A DNA stretch of 15,811 bases from UBA3071 sp965369635 (GCA_965369635.1 CBDURC010000045.1:1-15811); one strand, 5' to 3'. Positions 5,303-12,220 are shown, counted from the stretch's first letter. Made by a program: numbers and translations. The notes: a model not told the origin generated them from the letters alone.

Positions 5303-6478
5303 ATGCCCAAGAACCGCAAGACCATGGCCATCCTCACCGGTGGTGGGGACGTGCCGGGGCTCAATCCCTGCATGAAACAACTCGTCTATCGCGGCATCGA
5401 CGCCGGCTATCGCGTGCTTGGCTTCCGCCGCGGCTGGGCAGGGCCGCTGTTCTACAATCCCGACGATGACAGGCCCCAGGAAAACCAAGTCGTCGAGCTG
5501 ACCAAAATGAAGGTGCGTACCATTGACCGCACGGGCGGCACGTTCCTCCACACCTCGCGCACCAACCCGAGTCTCGTGTCTCGCCAGAATGTGCCGGGAT
5601 TCCTGCGTTCGGAGATAGAATCGCAGCCGGAGGAGGCGGAGCGATTGGATTTCACGCCCCACGTGCTGCGCGTGCTGGAGCACCTGGGCGTGGACGTAAT
5701 CATCCCCATCGGAGGCGATGACACGCTGAGCTACGCAGCGCGCATCCACAGCGAAGGCTTCCCCGTCATGGCCATTCCCAAGACGATGGACAACGATGTC
5801 TACGGCACCGACTACTGCATCGGCTTCTCCACCGCCGTGACCCGCAGTGTGAGCTTCATCCACGCCCTGCGCACCTCGGCTGGTTCGCACGAGCGCATCG
5901 CTGTGATCGAGCTCTTTGGCCGGAACTCCGGAGAAACCTCGCTCGTCGCTGCTTACCTCGCCGGCGTGGAGCGAGCCATCATCTCCGAAGTGCCCTTCGA
6001 TCCCAAGAAGCTGGCCCCCCTGCTGATGAAAGACAAGCGCGCAAACCCCAGCAACTACGTCATGATGACCATCAGCGAGGGAGCGAGGTTGATCGGCGCT
6101 GAGGTTGTTGAAGACGGCAAGCCTGACGCCTACGGCCACAAGAAGCTGGGCGGCATCGGGCAGGTCACCGCTGAGATGCTGAGAGAACTCACCGGCGAGA
6201 ACACGCTCTATCAGCGACTGAGCTACCTGATGCGCTGCGGCGAACCCGACTCCCTGGACCTGATGGTGGCCATTAACTATGCAAACATGGCCATGGACCT
6301 GATCAAACGAGGCTCCAGGGGGCGCATGGTGGCGCTGCGTGCCGGTGTCTACACCCACGTGCCTATCAGCAGGAAACTGGAAGGCACCAAGCGCGTGGAC
6401 GTAGATGAGCTGTACGACACGGAAGAGTATCGTCCCAAGATAGTCCACACGTTGGGCAAACCAATGTTCCTGACCTGA
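5303..6478 (+). CDS. 6-phosphofructokinase, PPi-dependent type by active-site residues
   Basis: A 391-residue PfkA-superfamily enzyme that phosphorylates fructose 6-phosphate to fructose 1,6-bisphosphate in glycolysis. The nucleotide/PPi loop is LTGGGDVPGLN (11-21). The phosphoryl-donor motif is GGDDT (137-141) rather than GGDGS, and the catalytic motif is PKTMDND (159-165) with base D163 and K160 instead of Gly. Asp at the first and Lys at the second position are the established marks of PPi-dependent enzymes, while ATP enzymes have Gly at both. The fructose 6-phosphate part GRNSGETS (206-213) and SEGAR (258-262) are intact. The start at 5303 follows GGAGG at 5291-5295; an earlier in-frame ATG at 5240 lacks a ribosome site and homology. 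xdhC follows 17 bp later, probably on the same transcript. Mixed-donor use cannot be excluded. Confidence 0.93.
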   Translation: MPKNRKTMAILTGGGDVPGLNPCMKQLVYRGIDAGYRVLGFRRGWAGPLFYNPDDDRPQENQVVELTKMKVRTIDRTGGTFLHTSRTNPSLVSRQNVPGFLRSEIESQPEEAERLDFTPHVLRVLEHLGVDVIIPIGGDDTLSYAARIHSEGFPVMAIPKTMDNDVYGTDYCIGFSTAVTRSVSFIHALRTSAGSHERIAVIELFGRNSGETSLVAAYLAGVERAIISEVPFDPKKLAPLLMKDKRANPSNYVMMTISEGARLIGAEVVEDGKPDAYGHKKLGGIGQVTAEMLRELTGENTLYQRLSYLMRCGEPDSLDLMVAINYANMAMDLIKRGSRGRMVALRAGVYTHVPISRKLEGTKRVDVDELYDTEEYRPKIVHTLGKPMFLT

Positions 6479-6495
6479 GACCTGTAACCCAGAAC

Positions 6496-7674
6496 GTGTA
6501 TCAAAACCTTGCCGAATTCCTGGAAGAAGGCGAAACTGTCGCTCTGGCCACTGTTATCCGCGCCCGGGGTTCCGTGCCGCGGGGAGTGGGGGCCAAGATG
6601 ATCATCCATCGCGAAGGTCGGCACGCGGGCACGGTCGGCGGGGGCTGCGGCGAGGCGGCGGTGATGCGGGTCGCGCTGGACGTGCTCGCCACAGGACAGC
6701 CCACCATCGTCTCCGTGGATCTCACCGGCGAGGTTGCCATGGAAAGCACAGCCGTCTGCGGAGGCGTGATGGACATCTTCGTAGAGCGGATGCCCAGCCC
6801 GCCACTCACCCTTGCCAAGCTGCAGCCGCTCCTGGACACCGTCGCGAGGCGAGAGCCTGTGGCGTTGGCCACCGTGGTCGCCGCACCGCCAGAGAAAGCT
6901 CATCTCGTAGGCAACAAGACGATGATCTGGCCTGATCGGGAGCCACTGGGCAGCCTGGGGATGGGAGATCTGGAGCCACAGGCATTAGCCGACGCTCGCC
7001 AGGCGCTGGAGATGCGACAACACAGGCTGATTTGCTGTGCGAAAGACGGTGCCCAACCCCTGGCCGACGCCGAGGCAGCAGTCCCGCCACGAGGGACACG
7101 CAGCACGGACACGCAAGACCCCCGTTTCGACTTCGACTATGAAAAGGATGCCATCTGGGTCTACATAGATGTGCAGCGCAGGCCACCCAGCCTGGTCATC
7201 GTCGGCGCAGGACACGTTGCCCAACCGCTGGCCGAGATGGGCCGGTTGTGCGACTTCACTGTCACCGTGCTCGACGACCGCTTGCAGTTCGCCAACCGCC
7301 AGCGCTTTCCACAAGCGGAGCAGGTGATCGCCGGACCGATGGCCGAGACCCTGCGCGATCTGCCGCTGGATGGGGACACGTACGTCGTGCTCATCACCCG
7401 CGGGCACCAGTACGATGTGGAGTGCCTCCTGGAAATCGTGGACAGGGAGTTGGCCTACCTGGGCATGATCGGCAGCCGCCGCCGCGTGCGCGGGGTGTTC
7501 AAGCTGCTGCAGGAAGAGCGGGGCATCCCACGAGAGAAGCTCCGGCGGGTGCATGCGCCCATCGGCCTGGACATCGGAGCCCAGACTCCGGCGGAGATCG
7601 CCCTGACCATCATGGCCGAGGCGATCAAGGTCTACCGCGGCGGCAAAGTGCGCTCGCTGTCCGATGACTGGTGA
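6496..7674 (+). CDS. XdhC/CoxF-family molybdoenzyme maturation factor
   Basis: A 392-residue protein of the XdhC/CoxF family, which in xanthine dehydrogenase and CO dehydrogenase systems binds molybdenum cofactor, assists its sulphuration and delivers it to the apoenzyme. The N-terminal XdhC domain shows GSVPR (25-29), GGGCGE (48-53) and VCGG (87-90, C88). The C-terminal Rossmann domain has VIVGAGHVA (234-242), GMIGSRRR (323-330) and PIGLDIGAQTPAEIA (355-369). The two are joined by a poorly conserved stretch at about 185-215 rich in Thr/Arg/Asp. It begins with GTG at 6496, only 17 bp after the phosphofructokinase stop and with no strong ribosome site, suggesting co-transcription. No molybdoenzyme subunits are in this window, so the client enzyme must be elsewhere. 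Confidence 0.9.
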   Translation: MYQNLAEFLEEGETVALATVIRARGSVPRGVGAKMIIHREGRHAGTVGGGCGEAAVMRVALDVLATGQPTIVSVDLTGEVAMESTAVCGGVMDIFVERMPSPPLTLAKLQPLLDTVARREPVALATVVAAPPEKAHLVGNKTMIWPDREPLGSLGMGDLEPQALADARQALEMRQHRLICCAKDGAQPLADAEAAVPPRGTRSTDTQDPRFDFDYEKDAIWVYIDVQRRPPSLVIVGAGHVAQPLAEMGRLCDFTVTVLDDRLQFANRQRFPQAEQVIAGPMAETLRDLPLDGDTYVVLITRGHQYDVECLLEIVDRELAYLGMIGSRRRVRGVFKLLQEERGIPREKLRRVHAPIGLDIGAQTPAEIALTIMAEAIKVYRGGKVRSLSDDW

Positions 7675-7681
7675 AAAGCTG

Positions 7682-7748
7682 TCAGCGGATGAAGCGGATG
7701 AAGCCGATGGACGGGAACGAGATCAGCCTGATCCGCTCAATCCGCTGA
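7682..7748. repeat. GCGGATGAAGCGGATGAA dyad repeat
   Basis: TCAGCGGAT (7682-7690) pairs with ATCCGCTGA (7740-7748), then after a 2x2 mismatch AGCGGAT (7693-7699) pairs with ATCCGCT (7731-7737). The result is a 16-bp interrupted stem with a 31-nt loop. The left arm is itself a tandem of GCGGATGAA, with a third weaker copy. It fills most of the gap between xdhC and the CoA-transferase gene and could act as a transcript end or REP-like element; no T-run follows. Confidence 0.65.
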
Positions 7749-7787
7749 TGATCCAGTTCTCTAAGCGCCCACGAAAGGACAGTAAGT

Positions 7788-9011
7788 ATGCCCCTATCGG
7801 CTAACCACGCCACTACGCCACCATCCGTTCTGGAAGGCATCACCGTCATTGACTTCACCCAGGCGCTGGCCGGCCCCTATTGCACCATGCTGCTGGGCGA
7901 CCTGGGCGCTGACGTGATCAAGATCGAACGGCCCGGCGTGGGCGACCAGTCCCGCGGCTGGGGACCGCCCTTCCTTGAAGCCGAGAGTGCCTATTTCCTC
8001 TCCTGCAACCGCAACAAGCGCAGTCTGACGCTCAACGTGGCCAGCGACGAGGGGCAGCGCATAATGCACTGCCTGCTGGAGAGTGCGGACGTCTTCATTA
8101 ACAACCTGCCGCGACAGAGCTCGCTGGACAAGTACGGCCTGGACGCAATCACCTGGCGGCAGCGCAATCCGCGGCTCATTCACTGTTCCATCACCGGCTT
8201 CGGGCGCACGGGCCCCTATGCCAACCGCGGCGGCTACGACGTGCTGGCCCAGGCCATGAGCGGCACCATGGCCCTCACTGGCGAGCCGGAGGGCGAACCA
8301 ACGCGCTTCCCCACGGCCATCGCCGACATCACCGCCGGCATCTACGCCCTCACCGGCATCCTGGGGGCACTGCTGGTGCGGGAACGCACGGGAGAAGGCC
8401 AGGCGCTGGACATCGCCCTGCTCGATAGTCAGATCACCTGGCTGTCGTATGTGGCCGCCAACTATTTCGCCACCGGCGAGCGCCCGCCTCGCCTGGGCAA
8501 TCTGCACCCCACTATCGTCCCATATCAGCCATTCCGAGCCAGAGATGAGTTCTTCATCGTCGGCATAGGCTCGGAGCGGCTGTGGCAGCGCCTCTGCCAG
8601 GCGTTGGGCCTTGAAGAGACGCTGATGAACGATCCCCGCTTCGCCACTAATGCCAACCGATTGGCACACCGCGAGCAACTCGTCTCGCTGCTGCAGCCCA
8701 TCTTCCTCCAAGAGGACACTGCCCACTGGCTGGAGACCCTCACTGCCGCTGGCATTCCCTGCAGCTCCATCAATCACGTGGACGAGGCGTTGAACGACCC
8801 GCAGGTGCTAGCGCGGCAGATGATCGTGGAGTTGGAGCATCCGCTCAGCGGCGTGGTCAGATCGCTGGGCTGCCCCATCGTCCTGTCCGACACACCAGTC
8901 AGCTACCGGCTGCCGCCACCCCTGCTGGGCCAGCACACGGAGGAGATACTGACCGGCCTGGGCTACGATTCGGCAGACGTGGATCGGCTTCGAGCAGCCG
9001 CTGTGGTGTGA
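7788..9011 (+). CDS. CaiB/BaiF-family (class III) CoA-transferase
   Basis: A 407-residue class III CoA-transferase, which moves CoA between carboxylic acids through a mixed anhydride on an aspartate. The N-terminal motif is LEGITVIDFTQALAGPYCTM (15-34), followed by LGADVIKIERP (39-49), NRNKRSLTLN (74-83) and SITGFGRTGPY (134-144). The catalytic aspartate is D180 in AIADITAGIYALTG. The C-terminal part (about 245-395) with GLEETLMNDPRFATNANR-type text is intact. Full-length formyl-CoA, carnitine and bile-acid enzymes look alike, so the substrate is not assignable. The ATG at 7788 follows AAAGGA at 7774-7779. It is preceded by a dyad repeat and followed by a 307-bp gap, suggesting a single-gene unit; no acyl-CoA partner gene is adjacent. 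Confidence 0.93.
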   Translation: MPLSANHATTPPSVLEGITVIDFTQALAGPYCTMLLGDLGADVIKIERPGVGDQSRGWGPPFLEAESAYFLSCNRNKRSLTLNVASDEGQRIMHCLLESADVFINNLPRQSSLDKYGLDAITWRQRNPRLIHCSITGFGRTGPYANRGGYDVLAQAMSGTMALTGEPEGEPTRFPTAIADITAGIYALTGILGALLVRERTGEGQALDIALLDSQITWLSYVAANYFATGERPPRLGNLHPTIVPYQPFRARDEFFIVGIGSERLWQRLCQALGLEETLMNDPRFATNANRLAHREQLVSLLQPIFLQEDTAHWLETLTAAGIPCSSINHVDEALNDPQVLARQMIVELEHPLSGVVRSLGCPIVLSDTPVSYRLPPPLLGQHTEEILTGLGYDSADVDRLRAAAVV

Positions 9012-9318
9012 TGTCCCCACGTCAGTTGCGTCAAGGATTCTGATGCATCCTACGACTACTGAAGAAACGCCAGACTCGCCACAGAGGCACAGAGAGCACG
9101 GAGATTCTTAAGGTATCTCCCAAGAACCCTATGTCTTCTACGTTTGATGGTGAACAACCTTGTCTCTGTGGCTGAATGGCCTGTCTTCGGGGGAGTCATC
9201 CTACGAGAGGTGTTTGCCGTGCCATACGAGCCAGCAGCAGTGATCCAGTCCTACGAGAGAAACGCCGAGATTGAGGACGAAGCGGAAAAGGGTCGTGTGA
9301 GGACCGTGTGAGGACCGT
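9012..9318. other. 307-bp gap: dispersed repeat, TCCTACGA copies, tandem repeat
   Basis: No gene is supported here. The left part holds copy 2 of a dispersed repeat (9032-9094). TCCTACGA occurs three times (9048-9055, 9199-9206, 9249-9256), the last two extended to TCCTACGAGAG. The right end is an 11-bp tandem repeat running into the dehydrogenase start. No convincing promoter was found, although one is expected because no gene is close upstream. Confidence 0.6.
9032..9094 (-). repeat. Dispersed repeat CTCTGTGCCTC, copy 2 (inverted)
   Basis: On the minus strand this reads CTCTGTGCCTCTGTGGCGAG, then TCTGGCGTTTCTTCAG, then after about 16 non-shared bases CAGAATCCTTG. It matches 1744-1791 in order. 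The insertion of 'atgcatcctacgacta' separates the two conserved parts in this copy. Confidence 0.7.
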
Positions 9319-9326
9319 GTGAGCAC
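9294..9326 (+). repeat. 11-bp tandem repeat, three units, at the dehydrogenase start
   Basis: CGTGTGAGGAC (9294-9304) is repeated exactly at 9305-9315 and with one change (CGTGTGAGCAC) at 9316-9326. Each unit carries both a GAGGA ribosome-like motif and a GTG, so the array creates several alternative initiation signals just before the ATG at 9328. Confidence 0.8.
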
Positions 9327-10071
9327 CATGAGGAACTCGATACAGGAGAAACCACTCGAAGGCAAAGTTGCCATCGTCACCGGCGCTGGTCGAGGGATGG
9401 GGCGCAGCATCGCCCTGGCCTTGGCTGGCAATGGTGCGCGACTGTCTCTGGCCGCCAGAACCGAGACGGAACTGCACGCTGTCCAGGCCGAGATCGAAGC
9501 CTTCGGCGGCCAGGCAGCGAGCTTCCCCACCGATGTCAGTTCAGAAACAGCGGTGGTCCAGTTGGTACGCAACACCGTCAAGCGGTTCGGACGGCTGGAC
9601 ATCGTCGTCAACAACGCTGGCATCGGCATCTTCGGGCCCTTGGCCGAGACGACCACCGAGCAATGGGATCGCTTGATGGCGGTCAATGCCCGTGGCCCGT
9701 TCCTGCTCTGCCGGGCAGCCATTCCGTACCTGAGGCAGCAAGAGCAATCTTTCATCATCAACGTGACTTCGGTCGTGGGCCTGAAGGGTTACGTCAACCA
9801 GGCCGCATACAGTGCGTCCAAACATGCGGTGATGGGCATGAGCAAGGCCTTGGCCAAGGAAGTGCAGCAGGACGGCATCCGGGTGCACGCCATTTGTCCG
9901 GGGGGTGTAGATACACAGATGGTCAGCCAGGCGCGTCCCGATCTCGACCGATCGGTGCTAATGCAGCCGGAGGACATTGCCGACATTGTGCTGTTTCTGG
10001 TCACACGGCAGGGCAATGCCGTCATTGACGAGATACGCGTCCGGCGAGCGGCATCAGCGCCCTGGGCATGA
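9319..10071 (+). CDS. Short-chain dehydrogenase/reductase (SDR)
   Basis: A 250-residue classical SDR, an NAD(P)-dependent oxidoreductase. The Rossmann motif is TGAGRGMG (21-28), followed by NNAG (98-101) and the catalytic S151, Y164 and K168 (YSASK). PGGVDTQM (194-201) closes the nucleotide site. R47 after beta-2 (AARTETE), with no acidic residue at the end of that strand, suggests NADP(H) preference. The last ~20 residues (IDEIRVRRAASAPWA) replace the usual GxxxxVDGG ending but keep its length; substrate is unknown. The start is uncertain: GTG 9319 lies 4 bases after GAGGA in a tandem repeat, while ATG 9328 lacks a well-spaced ribosome site; the two differ by three residues. No neighbour defines a pathway. 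Confidence 0.9.
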   Translation: MSTMRNSIQEKPLEGKVAIVTGAGRGMGRSIALALAGNGARLSLAARTETELHAVQAEIEAFGGQAASFPTDVSSETAVVQLVRNTVKRFGRLDIVVNNAGIGIFGPLAETTTEQWDRLMAVNARGPFLLCRAAIPYLRQQEQSFIINVTSVVGLKGYVNQAAYSASKHAVMGMSKALAKEVQQDGIRVHAICPGGVDTQMVSQARPDLDRSVLMQPEDIADIVLFLVTRQGNAVIDEIRVRRAASAPWA

Positions 10072-10097
10072 TTCTGCATGCGAGGCTCGTAGTAGCG

Positions 10098-10203
10098 ACT
10101 CAATGCCATAAGTCAAGGTGTAGCACAGGGCCTTGTGCCCGTTTTCTGCCGCCACAAGACGCCCACAGGAGGCTAGACTACGCTTGACTTGATGACATTG
10201 AGT
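10098..10203. repeat. 106-bp long inverted repeat in the SDR-PPK2 gap
   Basis: ACTCAATG (10098-10105) pairs with CATTGAGT (10196-10203). After one mismatch CAT (10107-10109) pairs with ATG (10192-10194). Across a one-base bulge AAGTCAAG (10110-10117) pairs with CTTGACTT (10183-10190), and GTAG (10120-10123) with CTAC (10178-10181). In total 23 pairs over a 26-base arm enclose 54 nt that contain a further CTTGTG/CACAAG stem. The 304-bp gap 10072-10375 has no supported gene. The element may be a small terminal-inverted-repeat mobile element or a structured RNA. Confidence 0.6.
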
Positions 10204-10209
10204 AGAGAA

Positions 10210-10243
10210 TTCAGTCGCTTTGGCGCCACTATAAACGACTGAA
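10210..10243. promoter_or_regulatory. Dyad around a TATAAA -10-like box, possible operator
   Basis: TTCAGTCG (10210-10217) and CGACTGAA (10236-10243) form a perfect 8-bp inverted repeat. Between them lie the self-palindrome TGGCGCCA (10221-10228) and TATAAA (10230-10235). No good -35 box sits 16-18 bp upstream. It lies about 130 bp before PPK2 and could be a regulator site or a second hairpin. Confidence 0.35.
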
Positions 10244-10375
10244 GTCATCACTGCGAGCAGAACCGCCAATGTCAGGCCTGCAGAGTTCAGGTGCTGGAAG
10301 TTCCTTGGGAAGATGCTCTGCACCATCGGAGTAGTCCGTCAGATCCTAGAAGAGTTACCATAGGAGGTACCATAG

Positions 10376-11179
10376 ATGGAACGCTATCGCGTCAAACCTG
10401 GCAGTCACGTCAACCTGGAGGAGTGGGATGCCAGCGATACCGGCGGTTTCGACGGCGGCAAGGGGTCTGCCAAGGATCGCCTGGAAGAACTCAATGAGGA
10501 ACTAGAAGAACTGCAAGAACTGCTCTACGCCGAGCACAAGCGCAAAGTGCTGATGGTCCTGCAGGGCATGGACACCAGCGGCAAGGATGGCACCATCCGC
10601 CACGTGTTTGAAGGGGTCAACCCCCAAGGTGTACGGGTGGCCAGCTTCAAGGTACCGACGCGCATCGAACTCGACCACGACTACCTGTGGCGCGTCCACC
10701 AGCAAACGCCCCGAAAAGGGGAGATCGTGATCTTCAACCGCAGCCACTATGAGGATCTGCTGGTGGTGAGAGTACACAGCTTGGTGCCGCCGGAGGTCTG
10801 GTCGCGGCGATACGCACACATCAATGACTTCGAGCGGTTGCTGGCCGAGGAGGGCACCACCATCCTCAAGTTCTATCTGCAAATTGACCTGGACGAGCAG
10901 AAGGAGCGGTTTCTGGCTCGACTAAACGAACCGCACAAGCGCTGGAAATTCAGCCTGGGGGACTTGAAGGAACGCAAGCTCTGGCCGCAGTACATGCAGG
11001 CCTACGAGGAGGTTCTGAACAGGACCAGCACGAAGTGGGCGCCCTGGTATATCGTGCCCGCCAACCGCAAGTGGTATCGCAACCTGATGATCGCCACCAT
11101 CCTCGTAGACACCCTCAAGGGCTTGGACATGAAGTATCCCCAACCCGAAGAGGGTCTGGACGATGTGGTGATCGAGTGA
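10376..11179 (+). CDS. ppk2: Polyphosphate kinase 2 family (polyphosphate:nucleotide phosphotransferase)
   Basis: A 267-residue one-domain PPK2, which transfers phosphate between inorganic polyphosphate and nucleotides. Walker A is GMDTSGKD (64-71), Walker B FNRSHYED (120-127), and the lid module lies around 176-192 (ERFLARLNEPHKRWKFS). GVNPQGV (80-86), ELDHDYLWR (98-106) and WAPWYIVPANRKWYRNL (221-237) are all family blocks. FNRSHYEDLLVVRVH resembles the Meiothermus/Deinococcus-type enzymes that phosphorylate AMP and ADP (class III), but class and direction are inference. The N-terminal 50 residues include a helix-rich DRLEELNEELEELQELL. The ATG at 10376 follows AGGAGG (10362-10367). It is followed 63 bp later by the lipid kinase gene on the same strand, possibly one transcript. 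Confidence 0.94.
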   Translation: MERYRVKPGSHVNLEEWDASDTGGFDGGKGSAKDRLEELNEELEELQELLYAEHKRKVLMVLQGMDTSGKDGTIRHVFEGVNPQGVRVASFKVPTRIELDHDYLWRVHQQTPRKGEIVIFNRSHYEDLLVVRVHSLVPPEVWSRRYAHINDFERLLAEEGTTILKFYLQIDLDEQKERFLARLNEPHKRWKFSLGDLKERKLWPQYMQAYEEVLNRTSTKWAPWYIVPANRKWYRNLMIATILVDTLKGLDMKYPQPEEGLDDVVIE

Positions 11180-11197
11180 CGAACTGGTGACAAACTG
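11176..11197 (+). repeat. 11-bp tandem duplication at the ppk2 stop
   Basis: GTGACGAACTG (11176-11186) is followed at once by GTGACAAACTG (11187-11197), one base different. The first unit includes the PPK2 stop codon TGA (11177-11179). It resembles in size and position the 11-bp array before the dehydrogenase. Confidence 0.5.
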
Positions 11198-11242
11198 ATG
11201 GAGAAAGACCTAGACGACACATTGCATCAGGAGGTTTCAGGC

Positions 11243-12220
11243 ATGACCCGATACAAGATCATCGTCAACCCGACTTCCGGCAGAGGGGCCGCCGAGGGCG
11301 CTGTGCCCCTCATTGACCAAATGCTGAGCGACCATGGCCTGGAGTTCGACATGGTACGCACGCAGCGTCCCTGGCAGGCCGCCGAACTGGCCCAGCAGGC
11401 CGTCACGGACGGATACGACGTTGTAGTCGCTGCAGGCGGCGACGGCACCGCCAACGAGGTGCTGAACGGCTTGATGTGGGCCAAGCTGGCCCCGCTTGCC
11501 CCGCTTGGGGCGGGGCTTGGGGCGGGGCTGGCTGGCACCGGTAGCGCCGCCATGGGGATACTGAGCGTGGGGTGCGGCAACGATTTCGCCTTTGGCATGG
11601 GCATACCCGACGATCTGGCGGCAGGCTGCCAGGCGCTGGCGCAGAACCACCGGCGCACGATTGACGTCGGTCGGGTCGTGGGCGGGCTGTATCCGGAAGG
11701 TCGCTACTTCGGCAACGGCGTGGGCATCGGCTTCGACGCCGTGGCTGGGTTTGTGGCTCTGGAGATGAAACGGCTGAGCGGCTTTCCCTTGTACATCGTT
11801 GCCGCGCTCAAGACCATCTTCCTGTACTACAAAGCCCCGCTGGTGCGCATCGAATACGACGATCAGATGTTCACCATGCCCGCGCTGATGGTTTCGATCA
11901 TGAACGGGCGCCGCATGGGCGGCGGTTTTCTGATGGCCCCAGAAGGGGAAGTTGATGACGGCCTGCTCGATCTCTGCATGGCGGAGGAGGTCAGCCGAGC
12001 CCGCATCTTCACCCTCATCCCCCGCTTCATGGCTGGCACACAGGCCACCCAGAAGCCCATCAGAACCGGACGAACGCAGCGCATCGTCGTGACCGCTGTC
12101 GAGGGTATCCTGCCTGCCCACGCCGATGGTGAGACGCTCTGCACCGAGGGACAGCAACTGACTGTGGAACTGCTGCCGAGCCAGATAGACATCATCTGTC
12201 CGTCACCAGAGGCTCGCTGA
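11243..12220 (+). CDS. Diacylglycerol kinase-family lipid kinase with an in-frame repeat insertion
   Basis: A 325-residue DgkB/YegS-type lipid kinase, predicted to phosphorylate diacylglycerol (or a related lipid) to phosphatidate at the inner membrane face using ATP. It starts with YKIIVNPTSGRG (4-15); the ATP motif is AAGGDGTANEVLNGL (63-77), then LSVGCGNDFAFG (107-118). The metal/catalytic acidic region is NGRRMGGGFLMAPEGEVDDG (221-240). Residues 81-98 are a Leu/Gly/Ala/Pro stretch encoded by a palindromic DNA repeat; relatives usually have only a short link there. The ATG at 11243 follows AGGAGG (11229-11234); the upstream in-frame ATG at 11198 has no ribosome site. Its stop overlaps the acyltransferase start (TGATG), so the two are coupled and fit phosphatidate formation. 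Confidence 0.92.
   Translation: MTRYKIIVNPTSGRGAAEGAVPLIDQMLSDHGLEFDMVRTQRPWQAAELAQQAVTDGYDVVVAAGGDGTANEVLNGLMWAKLAPLAPLGAGLGAGLAGTGSAAMGILSVGCGNDFAFGMGIPDDLAAGCQALAQNHRRTIDVGRVVGGLYPEGRYFGNGVGIGFDAVAGFVALEMKRLSGFPLYIVAALKTIFLYYKAPLVRIEYDDQMFTMPALMVSIMNGRRMGGGFLMAPEGEVDDGLLDLCMAEEVSRARIFTLIPRFMAGTQATQKPIRTGRTQRIVVTAVEGILPAHADGETLCTEGQQLTVELLPSQIDIICPSPEAR
11485..11536 (+). repeat. GC palindrome family, copy B, inside the lipid kinase gene
   Basis: It contains the 18-mer core at 11500-11517. Compared with copy C, the segment has an extra CCCCGCTTG (9 bp) and an extra TGGGGCGGGGCT (12 bp), together 21 bp or seven codons, so the frame is kept. It encodes residues 81-98 of the kinase. Confidence 0.8.

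Noticed and set aside
5249..6448. 399-codon minus-strand open frame opposite phosphofructokinase
   Set aside because: It mirrors the phosphofructokinase coding strand and has a His/Gln-rich composition typical of antisense frames; no family motif.
7094..7115. Direct repeat GGACACGCA inside xdhC as another inserted element
   Set aside because: Only 9 bp, in a naturally variable inter-domain linker; could be chance in GC-rich sequence.
7794..8777. 327-codon minus-strand frame opposite the CoA-transferase
   Set aside because: Shadow of a clear CaiB/BaiF gene; no ribosome site or motif.
10054..10326. 90-codon minus-strand frame in the SDR-PPK2 gap
   Set aside because: It overlaps the dehydrogenase end and the long inverted repeat, has no ribosome site that I can see and no family resemblance.
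11237..12157. 306-codon minus-strand frame opposite the lipid kinase
   Set aside because: Shadow of the kinase gene; no recognisable protein.
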